A stretch of 64,000 bases of DNA. Origin: a virus. Made by a program: the position numbers and the translations under genes. The notes beneath the pieces were generated by a model that worked only from the letters and a program-made list of their open reading frames with translations, did not search any database and was not told the origin of the DNA. Within the stretch, counting starts at the first letter, position 1, and each line of letters begins with the position of its first letter. Positions 7,856-14,109 of this stretch are shown here, in pieces. Location: positions 1 through 64,000 of IMG/VR virus record IMGVR_UViG_3300009788_000091; one strand, written 5' to 3'.

Positions 7856-10200
7856 ACTATTCCCTTTCTATTTTTCAATTTTAAAATATTTGTACTTGGA
7901 AAAGCTTTAATAATATTATTTCCGGCTTCTTTCAAGCGTTCCATTTTTACATCCCAAAAATAATAAACTTTCGGTATTGCCTTTTCACCAAAATATTTTT
8001 CAAGATCCCCATGACTTCTTTCAATACGGCCTTTTTGTTGATTAAATCTTTCAATATTATTTCCACTCGGCATTGTCAAAAATAAATGATCGAGTGTCCG
8101 AATATCTAAACCTACATCAACTTTTTGAGTACCAACTATTACATCCAATTTTCGTTTTCTTGCTAAATTAAAAACTCTCTTTTCTTCTGATTCCAAATCC
8201 AAGTCAAGCATATAATTTTTAACTCGGTCTGAAAATCCCATATTACAAATCGACTCTTTGGAAGTCGAACCTATTAAAAACCCTGTCCGCAATTTTGACA
8301 AGTCGAATTTTAATCTAATTGCATGTTCTTTCCTTTCCGTTAGAATCAAACAGATTTTTCCTTTTGCTACAGAGCGACGAACCATATACAAAATTAATTT
8401 ATTACGCTCTGTGTCTTCACACATATTCGTAATCATCGAAACCCTTTGATTTGGATTATCATCATAATCTTCATCATAAAATTTTGTAGGTATTAAATAA
8501 ATTTTTGCTTTTATACGGGATTCAATATTTTTATCTTCAATTTTATGAATTATTTTTCCAAAAGAATCATAAATCAAAAATTGACAACGATCTTTTCTTT
8601 TTTCATTAGCAGAGACACCAATTCGATATTTAGCAGGAAATTCATTTATTACATTTTGAAAAGTTGAAGCCGCAAATCGTTGAACTTCATCACAACCAAT
8701 AAAACCACAACGGTCTGAAAAAAAACCAAGCGCATTTCGTTTGGCGAGATTAAATAAACTTTGTTGCATACAAATATTTAATTTTCCAAATTTTGGTTTT
8801 GCAAATACTCCGCCAATCCCACCAAGATCTGATTTTCTAAAATTTAAAAGTTTTGGATCAAGCGCAGCTTTAATCCATTGTTTTTGATGAGTAGTATTCC
8901 ATACAACCACACACGCATGTTGTTTTGCTTTCGCAATTGCTTCCAAAAGTATTATCGTTTTTCCACTATTATGAACAACCATGCTATTAGCGACAAAATT
9001 ATGATTAGGATCAGCGCAACAAATATCATAAACTTTTTTCTTTCCTATTTTACGTTTTTTAATAACTTTTGAATATTTAGGAATACCTTGATTAAAATTA
9101 AATTTCACTCCTGCCTCAGAATGAAGTTTTTTATGGTCAAATTTATGCATTAAAGCAAGATTTTGAATTTTATTATCACTTTCATCAAAATTTAAATGAT
9201 GAATATCAAAAATAGCAGGATCAAAAACTTTTAATTTTTTAGCTTCAATCTTATTATGCCTAAAAATCTCTATATATTTTTCTAACGATAAATTATTAAA
9301 ATTTGCTTCATATATCGCTCTATGAATTAAAAGACGTTTAGTAAAACCACGTCTGACTTTATTTATTTTTTGTTTACCTGCGAATCGATGATACCAAAGA
9401 TTGCAAATCATATTTGGTCTTTTACGTTTTTTCTTAAAAGATATAGATTTTTCTGGTTTTAATGTATCAACCATAATTAAATCAACACCAATTTTTAAAT
9501 GTTGTAATTCACACCAACCATTATTTGTCATAAAACCATGATCGGCTGTTGCTTGAATTTTTTTGCCATTTTTTAAAATAATTTCATAAACAATTTTTCG
9601 ACCATTACAAAAAATATTTTCAATATTATTTAATTGAATCGTATTACCATTATAGGATCTTACTTTAGTTGGAATTTTTAAATCCCATGCTTTACCACAT
9701 ATTTTATTAGTTAACTCTTTATGTTGAAGATACATACGTTCTAAAGAAACTTCAGAACCTTTACCACCACGATTTATTCTAATTTTAGTATCACCTACCA
9801 AACATGAACAAGCACCACGAATTAATCCTTGTTCTTTTTCAAGAATTTTTGCAACAGGTTCAACTTGTTCTGATCTTAATTTTATATTTGATGAAAAAGA
9901 AATTGGTGGAAAAGAAATTCGATGATCTCTTGTCAAAACAGAATGATTAAACTTTTCAAAAATCTTTTTTAATTTTTTGTAACCCCCACGGTAAATAAAA
10001 ATTTCTTCTGCTTTAAAAAAATAAGATCGAATTTTATGTGGGACACCGTGGGTAGAAAAACCTAATCTTTTAAGTTGCCAAATTTTAGGATTTCTTTTTG
10101 TAAACTTTTTTAAAATTAACTTTGCGCATTTATTATCAAATTGTTTAAATTTTTTCCAATCAAAATGTATATAAGAATCAATTGTTAAAATAATTTTCAT
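7852..10200 (-). CDS. UvsW-like SF2 DNA helicase precursor containing an intein
   Basis: The 782-residue precursor consists of exteins 1-132 and 412-782 (503 residues after splicing) around a 279-residue intein. Joining the exteins restores a Walker A loop GACSSGKT. Downstream are motif II CDEVQ (a DEVQ variant of DEAH), motif III SAN, and the C-terminal motif VI QQKGRIERSHG, as in superfamily 2 helicases related to T4 UvsW. UvsW remodels branched DNA and R-loops and shifts replication from origin to recombination mode. The helicase cannot bind ATP until the intein is removed. This is the first large gene of the minus-strand replication block after the control region. Family assignment is from motifs; a RecG-like or type-III-like role cannot be excluded. 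Confidence 0.85.
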   Translation of the reverse strand: MKIILTIDSYIHFDWKKFKQFDNKCAKLILKKFTKRNPKIWQLKRLGFSTHGVPHKIRSYFFKAEEIFIYRGGYKKLKKIFEKFNHSVLTRDHRISFPPISFSSNIKLRSEQVEPVAKILEKEQGLIRGACSCLVGDTKIRINRGGKGSEVSLERMYLQHKELTNKICGKAWDLKIPTKVRSYNGNTIQLNNIENIFCNGRKIVYEIILKNGKKIQATADHGFMTNNGWCELQHLKIGVDLIMVDTLKPEKSISFKKKRKRPNMICNLWYHRFAGKQKINKVRRGFTKRLLIHRAIYEANFNNLSLEKYIEIFRHNKIEAKKLKVFDPAIFDIHHLNFDESDNKIQNLALMHKFDHKKLHSEAGVKFNFNQGIPKYSKVIKKRKIGKKKVYDICCADPNHNFVANSMVVHNSGKTIILLEAIAKAKQHACVVVWNTTHQKQWIKAALDPKLLNFRKSDLGGIGGVFAKPKFGKLNICMQQSLFNLAKRNALGFFSDRCGFIGCDEVQRFAASTFQNVINEFPAKYRIGVSANEKRKDRCQFLIYDSFGKIIHKIEDKNIESRIKAKIYLIPTKFYDEDYDDNPNQRVSMITNMCEDTERNKLILYMVRRSVAKGKICLILTERKEHAIRLKFDLSKLRTGFLIGSTSKESICNMGFSDRVKNYMLDLDLESEEKRVFNLARKRKLDVIVGTQKVDVGLDIRTLDHLFLTMPSGNNIERFNQQKGRIERSHGDLEKYFGEKAIPKVYYFWDVKMERLKEAGNNIIKAFPSTNILKLKNRKGIV
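8968..9804 (-). mobile_element. Intein with HNH homing endonuclease in the helicase Walker A motif
   Basis: The element covers precursor residues 133-411. It begins with Cys (CLVGDTKI, block A), has a block B-like TADHGF about 86 residues in, and ends with block F KVYDICCADPNHNFVAN and block G VVHN, followed by Ser as the +1 extein residue. The centre carries an HNH nuclease signature: IHHLNFDESDNK, then IQNLALMHKFDHKKLH. All splicing residues are present, so it should be active in splicing, and the nuclease may still promote homing. The boundaries were checked codon by codon. Confidence 0.93.
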
Positions 10201-10255
10201 CGTAATCCCATCTCACAATGTGGTATACGCTTTTAACTTTTAAAAAAATTTCTTG

Positions 10256-10480
10256 TCAAGGGTTTTTTATCGAAGGTGGGCTAATTAATTCCATCAAGGT
10301 CATTTCGCCGTTTACTAAAATCCAATCTCCCGGTGGATTTAAAACTTTATTCGCAATTTTCACGATGCAATCGAATTTTTGCAATGAATCCAAATGCATA
10401 AATTTTGGTGGTAATTTTTTTTGAATTTCTTGCATGATTTCAACTTCTTGATTCAAATTTGTTTTTTCGGCTTCCGACAT
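10256..10480 (-). CDS. Small conserved-looking protein at the edge of the control region
   Basis: The product has 74 residues from the ATG at 10480 (MSEAEKTNLN). An in-frame upstream start would add 21 residues but gives an unlikely hydrophobic leader. The sequence contains KLPPKFMHLDSLQKFDCIVKI and ends PPGDWILVNGEMTLMELISPP, a plausible compact fold. I do not recognise it. It lies upstream of the UvsW-like gene and downstream of the 20-bp iterons, so it may be the first gene of the early minus-strand transcript. The opposite strand also has an open frame here, but that one has no credible protein features. Confidence 0.55.
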   Translation of the reverse strand: MSEAEKTNLNQEVEIMQEIQKKLPPKFMHLDSLQKFDCIVKIANKVLNPPGDWILVNGEMTLMELISPPSIKNP

Positions 10481-10612
10481 GAAAAAAATCTTAATTTCAA
10501 ACAAATCAAAAGTCAATAAAAAATTTTTTAATTTAAAAATCAATCACTTAACGCAAATCGGCGATTGGGCCTTCGTGGTTTTATCGTCTGAAAAAGAAAA
10601 GCGTTTTGATTT

Positions 10613-10707
10613 TTACAATGTGTTATATTATCTTACAATGTATTATATTATCTTACAATGTATTATATTATCTTACAATGTATTATATTATCTTACAATG
10701 TGTTATT
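10613..10707. repeat. 20-bp iterons (TTACAATGT family), 4.7 copies
   Basis: The unit TTACAATGTATTATATTATC is repeated in perfect register at 10613, 10633, 10653 and 10673, with a partial copy from 10693. Copy 1 and the partial copy have G instead of A at position 10. The 20-bp period is two helical turns, so a protein would meet each copy on the same face. On the minus strand each unit carries TATAAT. The array may be a replication origin, an operator or a promoter cluster. Confidence 0.95.
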
Positions 10708-10860
10708 TTTCTTTCTTTTTTCGTTTTTATTCTTTTTCTTTTTTCTTTCTTTCATTTATCTACTGAATATTAAGTATTATTGAATATTAAATAATAATAA
10801 TAACTCCATAATATATGAGTGCCTATATATTCCACCATAGGACCACAACGTGATATGTAA

Positions 10861-10960
10861 TGTATAACATTGTTATACATTGGTCCTACATTGTAATATC
10901 ATAATGTATAACAAGTGTTATACATTGGTCCCACAATGTAATATCATAATTTATAACAAT
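10861..10960. repeat. Three 44-45-bp direct repeats carrying TGTATAACA/TGTTATACA palindromes
   Basis: Copy 1 (from 10861) has perfect arms around one base: ATGTATAACA-T-TGTTATACAT (first arm base at 10860). Copy 2 (from 10905) has 11-bp arms around AG. Copy 3 (from 10950) keeps only a half site. The spacer between palindromes is conserved: TGGTCC, then an ACATTGTAATATCAT-like stretch. An 8-bp inverted repeat, TAGGACCA (10838-10845) and TGGTCCTA (10881-10888), encloses the first palindrome. The arrangement is typical of binding sites for a dimeric regulator or initiator. Confidence 0.9.
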
Positions 10961-10989
10961 TAGATTTATGTATTTAATTAGATATATTT

Positions 10990-11035
10990 GAACAGAACTG
11001 TTTTAGTCCTTCCGTGGATTTAAACAGCCCTGTTC
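10990..11035. promoter_or_regulatory. Pair of AACAG-NN-CTGTT palindromes in inverted orientation
   Basis: GAACAGAACTGTTTTA (10990-11005) and TAAACAGCCCTGTTC (11021-11035) are each nearly palindromic and are inverted copies of each other. They lie between the 44-bp repeats and the gene-proximal operators. They look like a two-site operator; as RNA they could form one long hairpin. A related hyphenated palindrome, TATGATAACAAGTGTCATA, lies at 11081-11099. No function can be assigned. Confidence 0.55.
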
Positions 11036-11124
11036 TCCCCCGGCACTCACCTTCCATGGTGGTAAACTTTTTGACGTTTCTATGATAACAAGTGTCATAA
11101 AACCAACAAGTCACACTGAGTCAT

Positions 11125-11176
11125 CATATCAATTTGATACGATTAATGGTATTGAATTGATATGATTAATCGTATA
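11125..11176. promoter_or_regulatory. Tandem palindromic operators upstream of the plus-strand island
   Basis: The 14-mer TTGATAYGATTAAT occurs at 11134-11147 and 11157-11170, a period of 23. Each is the left part of a palindrome that would be GATACGATTAATCGTATC if perfect. Seen as inverted repeats, CATATCAATT (11125-11134) pairs with 11155-11164, and ATACGATTAAT (11137-11147) pairs with 11165-11175, an interleaved order. The site is 100-150 bp before the first plus-strand gene and just upstream of a possible promoter, as expected of a repressor-controlled region. Confidence 0.65.
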
Positions 11177-11182
11177 AGCTAA

Positions 11183-11211
11183 TTGGTTTATTTTTTTATG
11201 ATAAATAAAAT
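11183..11211 (+). promoter_or_regulatory. Possible sigma70-type promoter for the HAD gene
   Basis: TTGGTT (11183-11188) and TAAAAT (11206-11211) are separated by 17 bp. The -35 match is weak and the region is very AT-rich, so a chance match is possible. Position between the operators and the five-fold repeat before the start codon is suitable. Confidence 0.3.
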
Positions 11212-11220
11212 ATAAATCTA

Positions 11221-11273
11221 ACGTAAAGGTTGACGTAAAGGTTGACGTAAATCTAACGCAAATAGGACGCAAA
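11221..11273 (+). repeat. Five ACGYAAA repeats directly before a start codon
   Basis: ACGTAAA occurs at 11221, 11233 and 11245, and ACGCAAA at 11256 and 11267. Spacing is 12, 12, 11 and 11 bp. The last repeat contributes AGGA, 9 nt upstream of the ATG at 11278, so the array runs into the ribosome binding site. It could be a DNA site array in the promoter downstream region or a translational control element in the mRNA leader. Confidence 0.85.
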
Positions 11274-11277
11274 TAAA

Positions 11278-11583
11278 ATGATTAAACCAGCAACAGTTGC
11301 ATTTGATGTCGATGGAACTTTGATCGAATATGACGATACCCCACGCTATGATGTGATTGCTTTTTTTAAACAGTTTGAACAATGGGGATGTGAAATGATT
11401 ATTTGGTCTGGTGGTGGAGTTGACTATGCAAAACATTGGGCAGAAAAGTTAGGGCTTGAAGCAAAAATTATTGAGAAATGGAGTATCAAACCTGATATTG
11501 CAATTGATGATTTTCCTAATGGGGTGCCGTGGGAAAAACCAATAGCAAAAGCTAATATTTGTGTTTTTAATAAAGGTAAATAA
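11278..11583 (+). CDS. Compact HAD-superfamily hydrolase
   Basis: This 101-residue protein has all four HAD motifs: motif I FDVDGT with the nucleophile D10 and D12, motif II Ser44 in IIWSGGG, motif III Lys71, and motif IV D77-D78 in IAIDDFP. There is no cap domain, so it is a minimal phosphatase, possibly acting on a large substrate such as a nucleic acid end. Phage HAD proteins of this size are common and mostly uncharacterised; some HAD domains are 3'-phosphatases of polynucleotide kinases. It is the first gene of the plus-strand island, preceded by operators and the ACGYAAA array. The substrate is unknown. Confidence 0.85.
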   Translation: MIKPATVAFDVDGTLIEYDDTPRYDVIAFFKQFEQWGCEMIIWSGGGVDYAKHWAEKLGLEAKIIEKWSIKPDIAIDDFPNGVPWEKPIAKANICVFNKGK

Positions 11584-11716
11584 TGGAAAGTATAATTTCC
11601 AAATAGTATTAAAAATGTATAAAATACTTTCCAAAATTATGGTAAAATTTTTCTATGGTTTATAGTTTATAGTATACAGTAAACTATAAACTATGACCAG
11701 AATGGAGATTTAGTTA

Positions 11717-11887
11717 ATGAAAATATTAAGCATTTTTAAAAAAATTATAATAGGGATTATTAATCTTATATGTATGCAATTGATGGCAATTATTTTTGTC
11801 ATCTTTTTCACCCCCTATATGGTATGCCTAATAGCGACAAATAGAATGTTTAGAAACGATATGTCAAATGAATTTTTGTGGAAATAA
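11717..11887 (+). CDS. Small membrane protein (56 aa)
   Basis: The frame begins at ATG 11717, 9 nt after a GGAG, and ends at TAA 11885-11887. A short basic N-terminus (MKILSIFKK) is followed by a long hydrophobic stretch, about residues 10-41, able to cross the membrane once or twice, and a polar tail. No family is recognised. It is followed 3 nt later by another tiny membrane protein, so the two may act together on the envelope. The 130 bp between the HAD gene and this gene hold an imperfect repeat of TATAGTTTAT-like sequence and nothing coding. Confidence 0.6.
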   Translation: MKILSIFKKIIIGIINLICMQLMAIIFVIFFTPYMVCLIATNRMFRNDMSNEFLWK

Positions 11888-11890
11888 ACG

Positions 11891-11986
11891 ATGAAAAAAG
11901 AGTTAATATTATCTGTGGTAATAATTCTAATTGTCACTATCTATATTTTATGGGAAATCGGATCGACGACTCACTTACCGGAGTAA
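11891..11986 (+). CDS. Very small membrane protein (31 aa)
   Basis: MKKELILSVVIILIVTIYIL is a textbook single membrane span with a basic N-terminal flank; a short polar tail with HLPE follows. The frame begins 3 nt after the preceding small membrane gene. Its stop is 3 nt before the next start, and its own last codons supply the GGAG ribosome binding site of that gene. Such tight packing supports real translation. Function is unknown; a pinholin-like or inner-membrane regulator role is only a possibility. Confidence 0.5.
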   Translation: MKKELILSVVIILIVTIYILWEIGSTTHLPE

Positions 11987-11989
11987 AAA

Positions 11990-12514
11990 ATGAAACGTAA
12001 ATGGGAAATTCAAATATGTAAAAATTGGTGGTTTAGTCTGGGTTTCCACGTAGATCACACCGATCCCAGTATTACTTTGCATTTTCCAGGGGCCATTTTT
12101 TATATTGGAAATTGTAAACAACCTGGCTTTAAGAAATTACAACCACTTCCTGTCGAGAAAGAGATTCTTGATCAGTTACCTTCAGAAGAACGCCAAGGGC
12201 TTGTAGATCTTTCTATAGAAACTCGAAATTTAATAAATGAAGGCGTTTACTCGTTGTATAGTATTAAAGATGGAGTAGATCTTAGTAAATCAAAATATAT
12301 TCTCTATACATCAAAGAGATCTTTTTTGTTAAACGAAACAGGAGGAGTTTTAAAAGAAAAATCGCCTAACTTTCAAATATCTGTAGATCAGGCGATTACC
12401 TTCATAGACAATGAAGCTAAAGACTTATCTGATAGCTGGAAAAACTTTCAACCCAAAGTTCCGCTTTCTTTTGTTGTAGCAGCTAGAAAAGCTATAAAAG
12501 CAAAAAATTCATAA
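11990..12514 (+). CDS. Unknown 174-residue protein
   Basis: The product opens with an aromatic-rich region (NWWFSLGFHVDHTDPSITLHF) resembling a small beta domain. The middle and C-terminal parts are mixed alpha/beta, with a helical tail ending VVAARKAIKAKN. There is no signal peptide, membrane segment or cysteine-based site. I do not recognise a family. A GGAG lies 6 nt upstream, inside the end of the preceding mini-gene. The gene closes the first plus-strand transcription unit; a terminator-like hairpin lies about 70 bp downstream. Confidence 0.7.
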   Translation: MKRKWEIQICKNWWFSLGFHVDHTDPSITLHFPGAIFYIGNCKQPGFKKLQPLPVEKEILDQLPSEERQGLVDLSIETRNLINEGVYSLYSIKDGVDLSKSKYILYTSKRSFLLNETGGVLKEKSPNFQISVDQAITFIDNEAKDLSDSWKNFQPKVPLSFVVAARKAIKAKNS

Positions 12515-12586
12515 CAGAGCAATACAGTAAAATTTAGATAGCACTTATTTTTTAACACTGTTAAATATTTCGCCCATACCCTGAAC

Positions 12587-12616
12587 AGTGTAAACCCTTC
12601 GATTTACACTTTTAAA
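12587..12616 (+). terminator. Probable intrinsic terminator
   Basis: AGTGTAAA (12587-12594) and TTTACACT (12603-12610) form an 8-bp stem around an 8-base loop, followed by TTT. The stem is AT-rich, so termination may be leaky. It follows the first plus-strand gene group. Confidence 0.5.
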
Positions 12617-13190
12617 AATTGATAACATTTTGACTAATTACTGGCAAAAAATGGAAATATTGACAAAAATTAGCTTTACCGCCGATGAGGTAGGCCCGCT
12701 TAAGAGACAGCGGATGAGGTATGTGTATATTCACGAATAAAAAAACAGAATTGAACAATATATAGGTATAATTTTTTAACTACTCTATTTGATTGAGTTA
12801 ATTCGTATTTTAATGTTTAGCCATGTATATACATCTTCAAAATTGACCCATGGAGTATACTCGTAATTTTTCTAAATAATTGCTTACAAGGCAATTACTA
12901 CAAAATGGAATGAACTGATTCTTGTTTTAAATGGACTGAGCCCTATTTAAACCACTATTTTAGAGACTTTTAACCCGTAACTCATGGGGAAGGATGGGTC
13001 ATTAAAGACACACTCTCAAGACGTTCTCAGAGGCGATAGATAGAACTACTGATTTCGGTAGATAGAACTACTGATTTCGGTAGATAGAACTACCGACGAC
13101 ATGGCGACGTGTGCCATACAGCATATGCTGTAATAATACCCAATAAAATCAGACTATTAAATGACCCATCTTGTTATACATTGTCAATCA
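12617..13190. other. Gene-free structured region inside the plus-strand island
   Basis: No credible reading frame is present on either strand. The region holds several ordered elements: two adjacent small stems around 12681-12715, with GATGAGGTA appearing twice; a TAATTGC/GCAATTA hairpin (12877-12897); an 11-bp inverted repeat, GATGGGTCATT (12993-13003) and AATGACCCATC (13160-13170), that brackets a triple 22-bp repeat; and a perfect 16-bp palindrome TACAGCATATGCTGTA (13117-13132). It could encode a structured RNA or be an origin or packaging-related site. A TGTTATACA box follows at 13172-13180. Confidence 0.55.
13037..13100. repeat. 22-bp tandem repeats, three copies
   Basis: TAGATAGAACTACTGATTTCGG is present at 13037-13058 and 13059-13080, then a diverged copy at 13081-13100. 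Each copy contains a GTAG-ATAGAA-CTAC mini-hairpin; in the last the stem extends to CGGTAG/CTACCG. There is no spacer variation, so this is not a CRISPR array. Confidence 0.9.
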
Positions 13191-13195
13191 AATGA

Positions 13196-13212
13196 GTATA
13201 ACCATGTTATAC
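13196..13212. promoter_or_regulatory. GTATAAC/GTTATAC palindrome upstream of the RHH gene promoter
   Basis: GTATAAC (13196-13202) and GTTATAC (13206-13212) flank a 3-base centre and lie 9 bp upstream of a -35 box. The sequence belongs to the same family as the palindromes in the 10.9-kb control region, so the same protein may bind here. Confidence 0.55.
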
Positions 13213-13220
13213 GTTTTTAC

Positions 13221-13249
13221 TTGACAAACCGCGTTATTTATATTACAAT
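13221..13249 (+). promoter_or_regulatory. Strong sigma70-type promoter overlapping a TTACAATGTAA palindrome
   Basis: A consensus -35 TTGACA (13221-13226) is followed, after exactly 17 bp, by TACAAT (13244-13249) as -10. The -10 lies inside the perfect palindrome TTACAATGTAA (13243-13253). This is the core of the 20-bp iterons at 10.6 kb. Transcription would start near 13256, giving a leader of about 30 nt before the ribbon-helix-helix gene. Confidence 0.8.
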
Positions 13250-13287
13250 GTAAGATAATAAAGATTGAATTAAAGAGGGAGATGAAA

Positions 13288-13521
13288 ATGAAAAAGAAAT
13301 TAATAAAAAGATCTAGATCCTCATATAAAAGAAAAAATAAAAAAACTAAATCAGGTTGTAATAAACTTCATGCTTTTCGAGCTGATCCTGAATTAACTAG
13401 TCTGTTAGATAGTATTCCAAATAAAAGTGAATTTATTGTTCAGTCTTTAAGGGAACAATGTAGCAAAAAACAATTAATATTATGTCCACGATGTAAGGGT
13501 AGAGGAAGGATATTTACATGA
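13288..13521 (+). CDS. Ribbon-helix-helix-like regulator with CxxC tail
   Basis: This 77-residue basic protein has a Lys/Arg-rich N-terminus, then FRADPELTSLLDSIPNKSEF, which matches the strand-helix-helix pattern of small RHH DNA-binding proteins. A CPRCKGRGRIF tail resembles half of a DnaJ zinc motif. RHH dimers usually repress by binding short palindromes. Two ATGs are in frame (13282 and 13288); AGGGAG ends directly before the first and is 6 nt from the second, so 13288 is preferred. The gene follows a strong promoter whose -10 overlaps TTACAATGTAA, suggesting autoregulation. Its stop overlaps the next gene start in ATGA. Confidence 0.65.
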   Translation: MKKKLIKRSRSSYKRKNKKTKSGCNKLHAFRADPELTSLLDSIPNKSEFIVQSLREQCSKKQLILCPRCKGRGRIFT

Positions 13522-14036
13522 AACAAATTAATTTTAATATATTGATGTGTTTTTCAACTTTGTTTTTTTTAATATGTAATCCCGTTCAAGCTTTAGATGT
13601 GTCTGAAATCGAGGATGAGCCAGTTAGTTTAAAAGAATTTAAGGCAAGTCAAAAGAAACAAAAAATAAAAAAATATCCTATTATTCTTGCGTCTTCAGTT
13701 TTTGTAATGAATTCAAAAAAGTTTATTGGAAAGCAATATCAAATAATGATTATGGGAGATGGTATGGCTAATATGAGTTACTTCAGTAAATTAATAGGAC
13801 GAGAATGCCAGTTTACTTATTATTATAATTTTGATATTGGATTTGGTAAAAAAACAGGATCTGGAAATTATTATTTTGTTGTTCCGAAAAAAGATTGTGC
13901 TCAATTCAATGATATTGCAGATAGTAATATTAGCACTGCTCATGTCATGGTTGAATTTGAAAAAATAGTTCAAATTGTAAATAGTGCGGGTCAAACTTTA
14001 TCATTGCCTGTTTTTAAGGTTATTAAAAAACTTTAA
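13518..14036 (+). CDS. Secreted or periplasmic protein of unknown function
   Basis: The 172-residue product starts with a Sec signal peptide (basic MKQINFN, hydrophobic core through FFLICNPV, likely cleavage after VQA). A short acidic/basic linker leads into a beta-rich domain (about residues 52-170) with two cysteines, C94 and C123 by position, that could form a disulfide. I do not recognise the family. It is co-transcribed with the RHH regulator and overlaps it by 4 nt. A phage protein exported to the periplasm could affect superinfection, envelope stability or predation; this is speculation. Confidence 0.7.
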   Translation: MKQINFNILMCFSTLFFLICNPVQALDVSEIEDEPVSLKEFKASQKKQKIKKYPIILASSVFVMNSKKFIGKQYQIMIMGDGMANMSYFSKLIGRECQFTYYYNFDIGFGKKTGSGNYYFVVPKKDCAQFNDIADSNISTAHVMVEFEKIVQIVNSAGQTLSLPVFKVIKKL

Positions 14037-14109
14037 AATTAAAATTTTTTAAGGAAATTATTGCATTAATAGTTTTATTTGGGTAATAGGCTATATGAAG
14101 GAATAGAAA

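Noticed and set aside
10613-10707. CRISPR-like array
   Set aside because: Repeats are directly adjacent with no variable spacers; the 22-bp repeats at 13037-13100 fail for the same reason.
10479-10766. Plus-strand 95-codon open frame across the iterons
   Set aside because: Its Tyr/Leu/Phe-rich protein is a translation of the tandem DNA repeat and poly-pyrimidine stretch; no ribosome binding site or fold pattern.
12675-12725. Hammerhead-like ribozyme suggested by GATGAGG motifs
   Set aside because: The required GAAA strand and cleavage site cannot be placed with three helices; only two short stems are supported.
13288-14036. Toxin-antitoxin pair (RHH regulator plus overlapping gene)
   Set aside because: The second protein has a Sec signal peptide and a beta-rich secreted domain, unlike RelE/ParE-type toxins.
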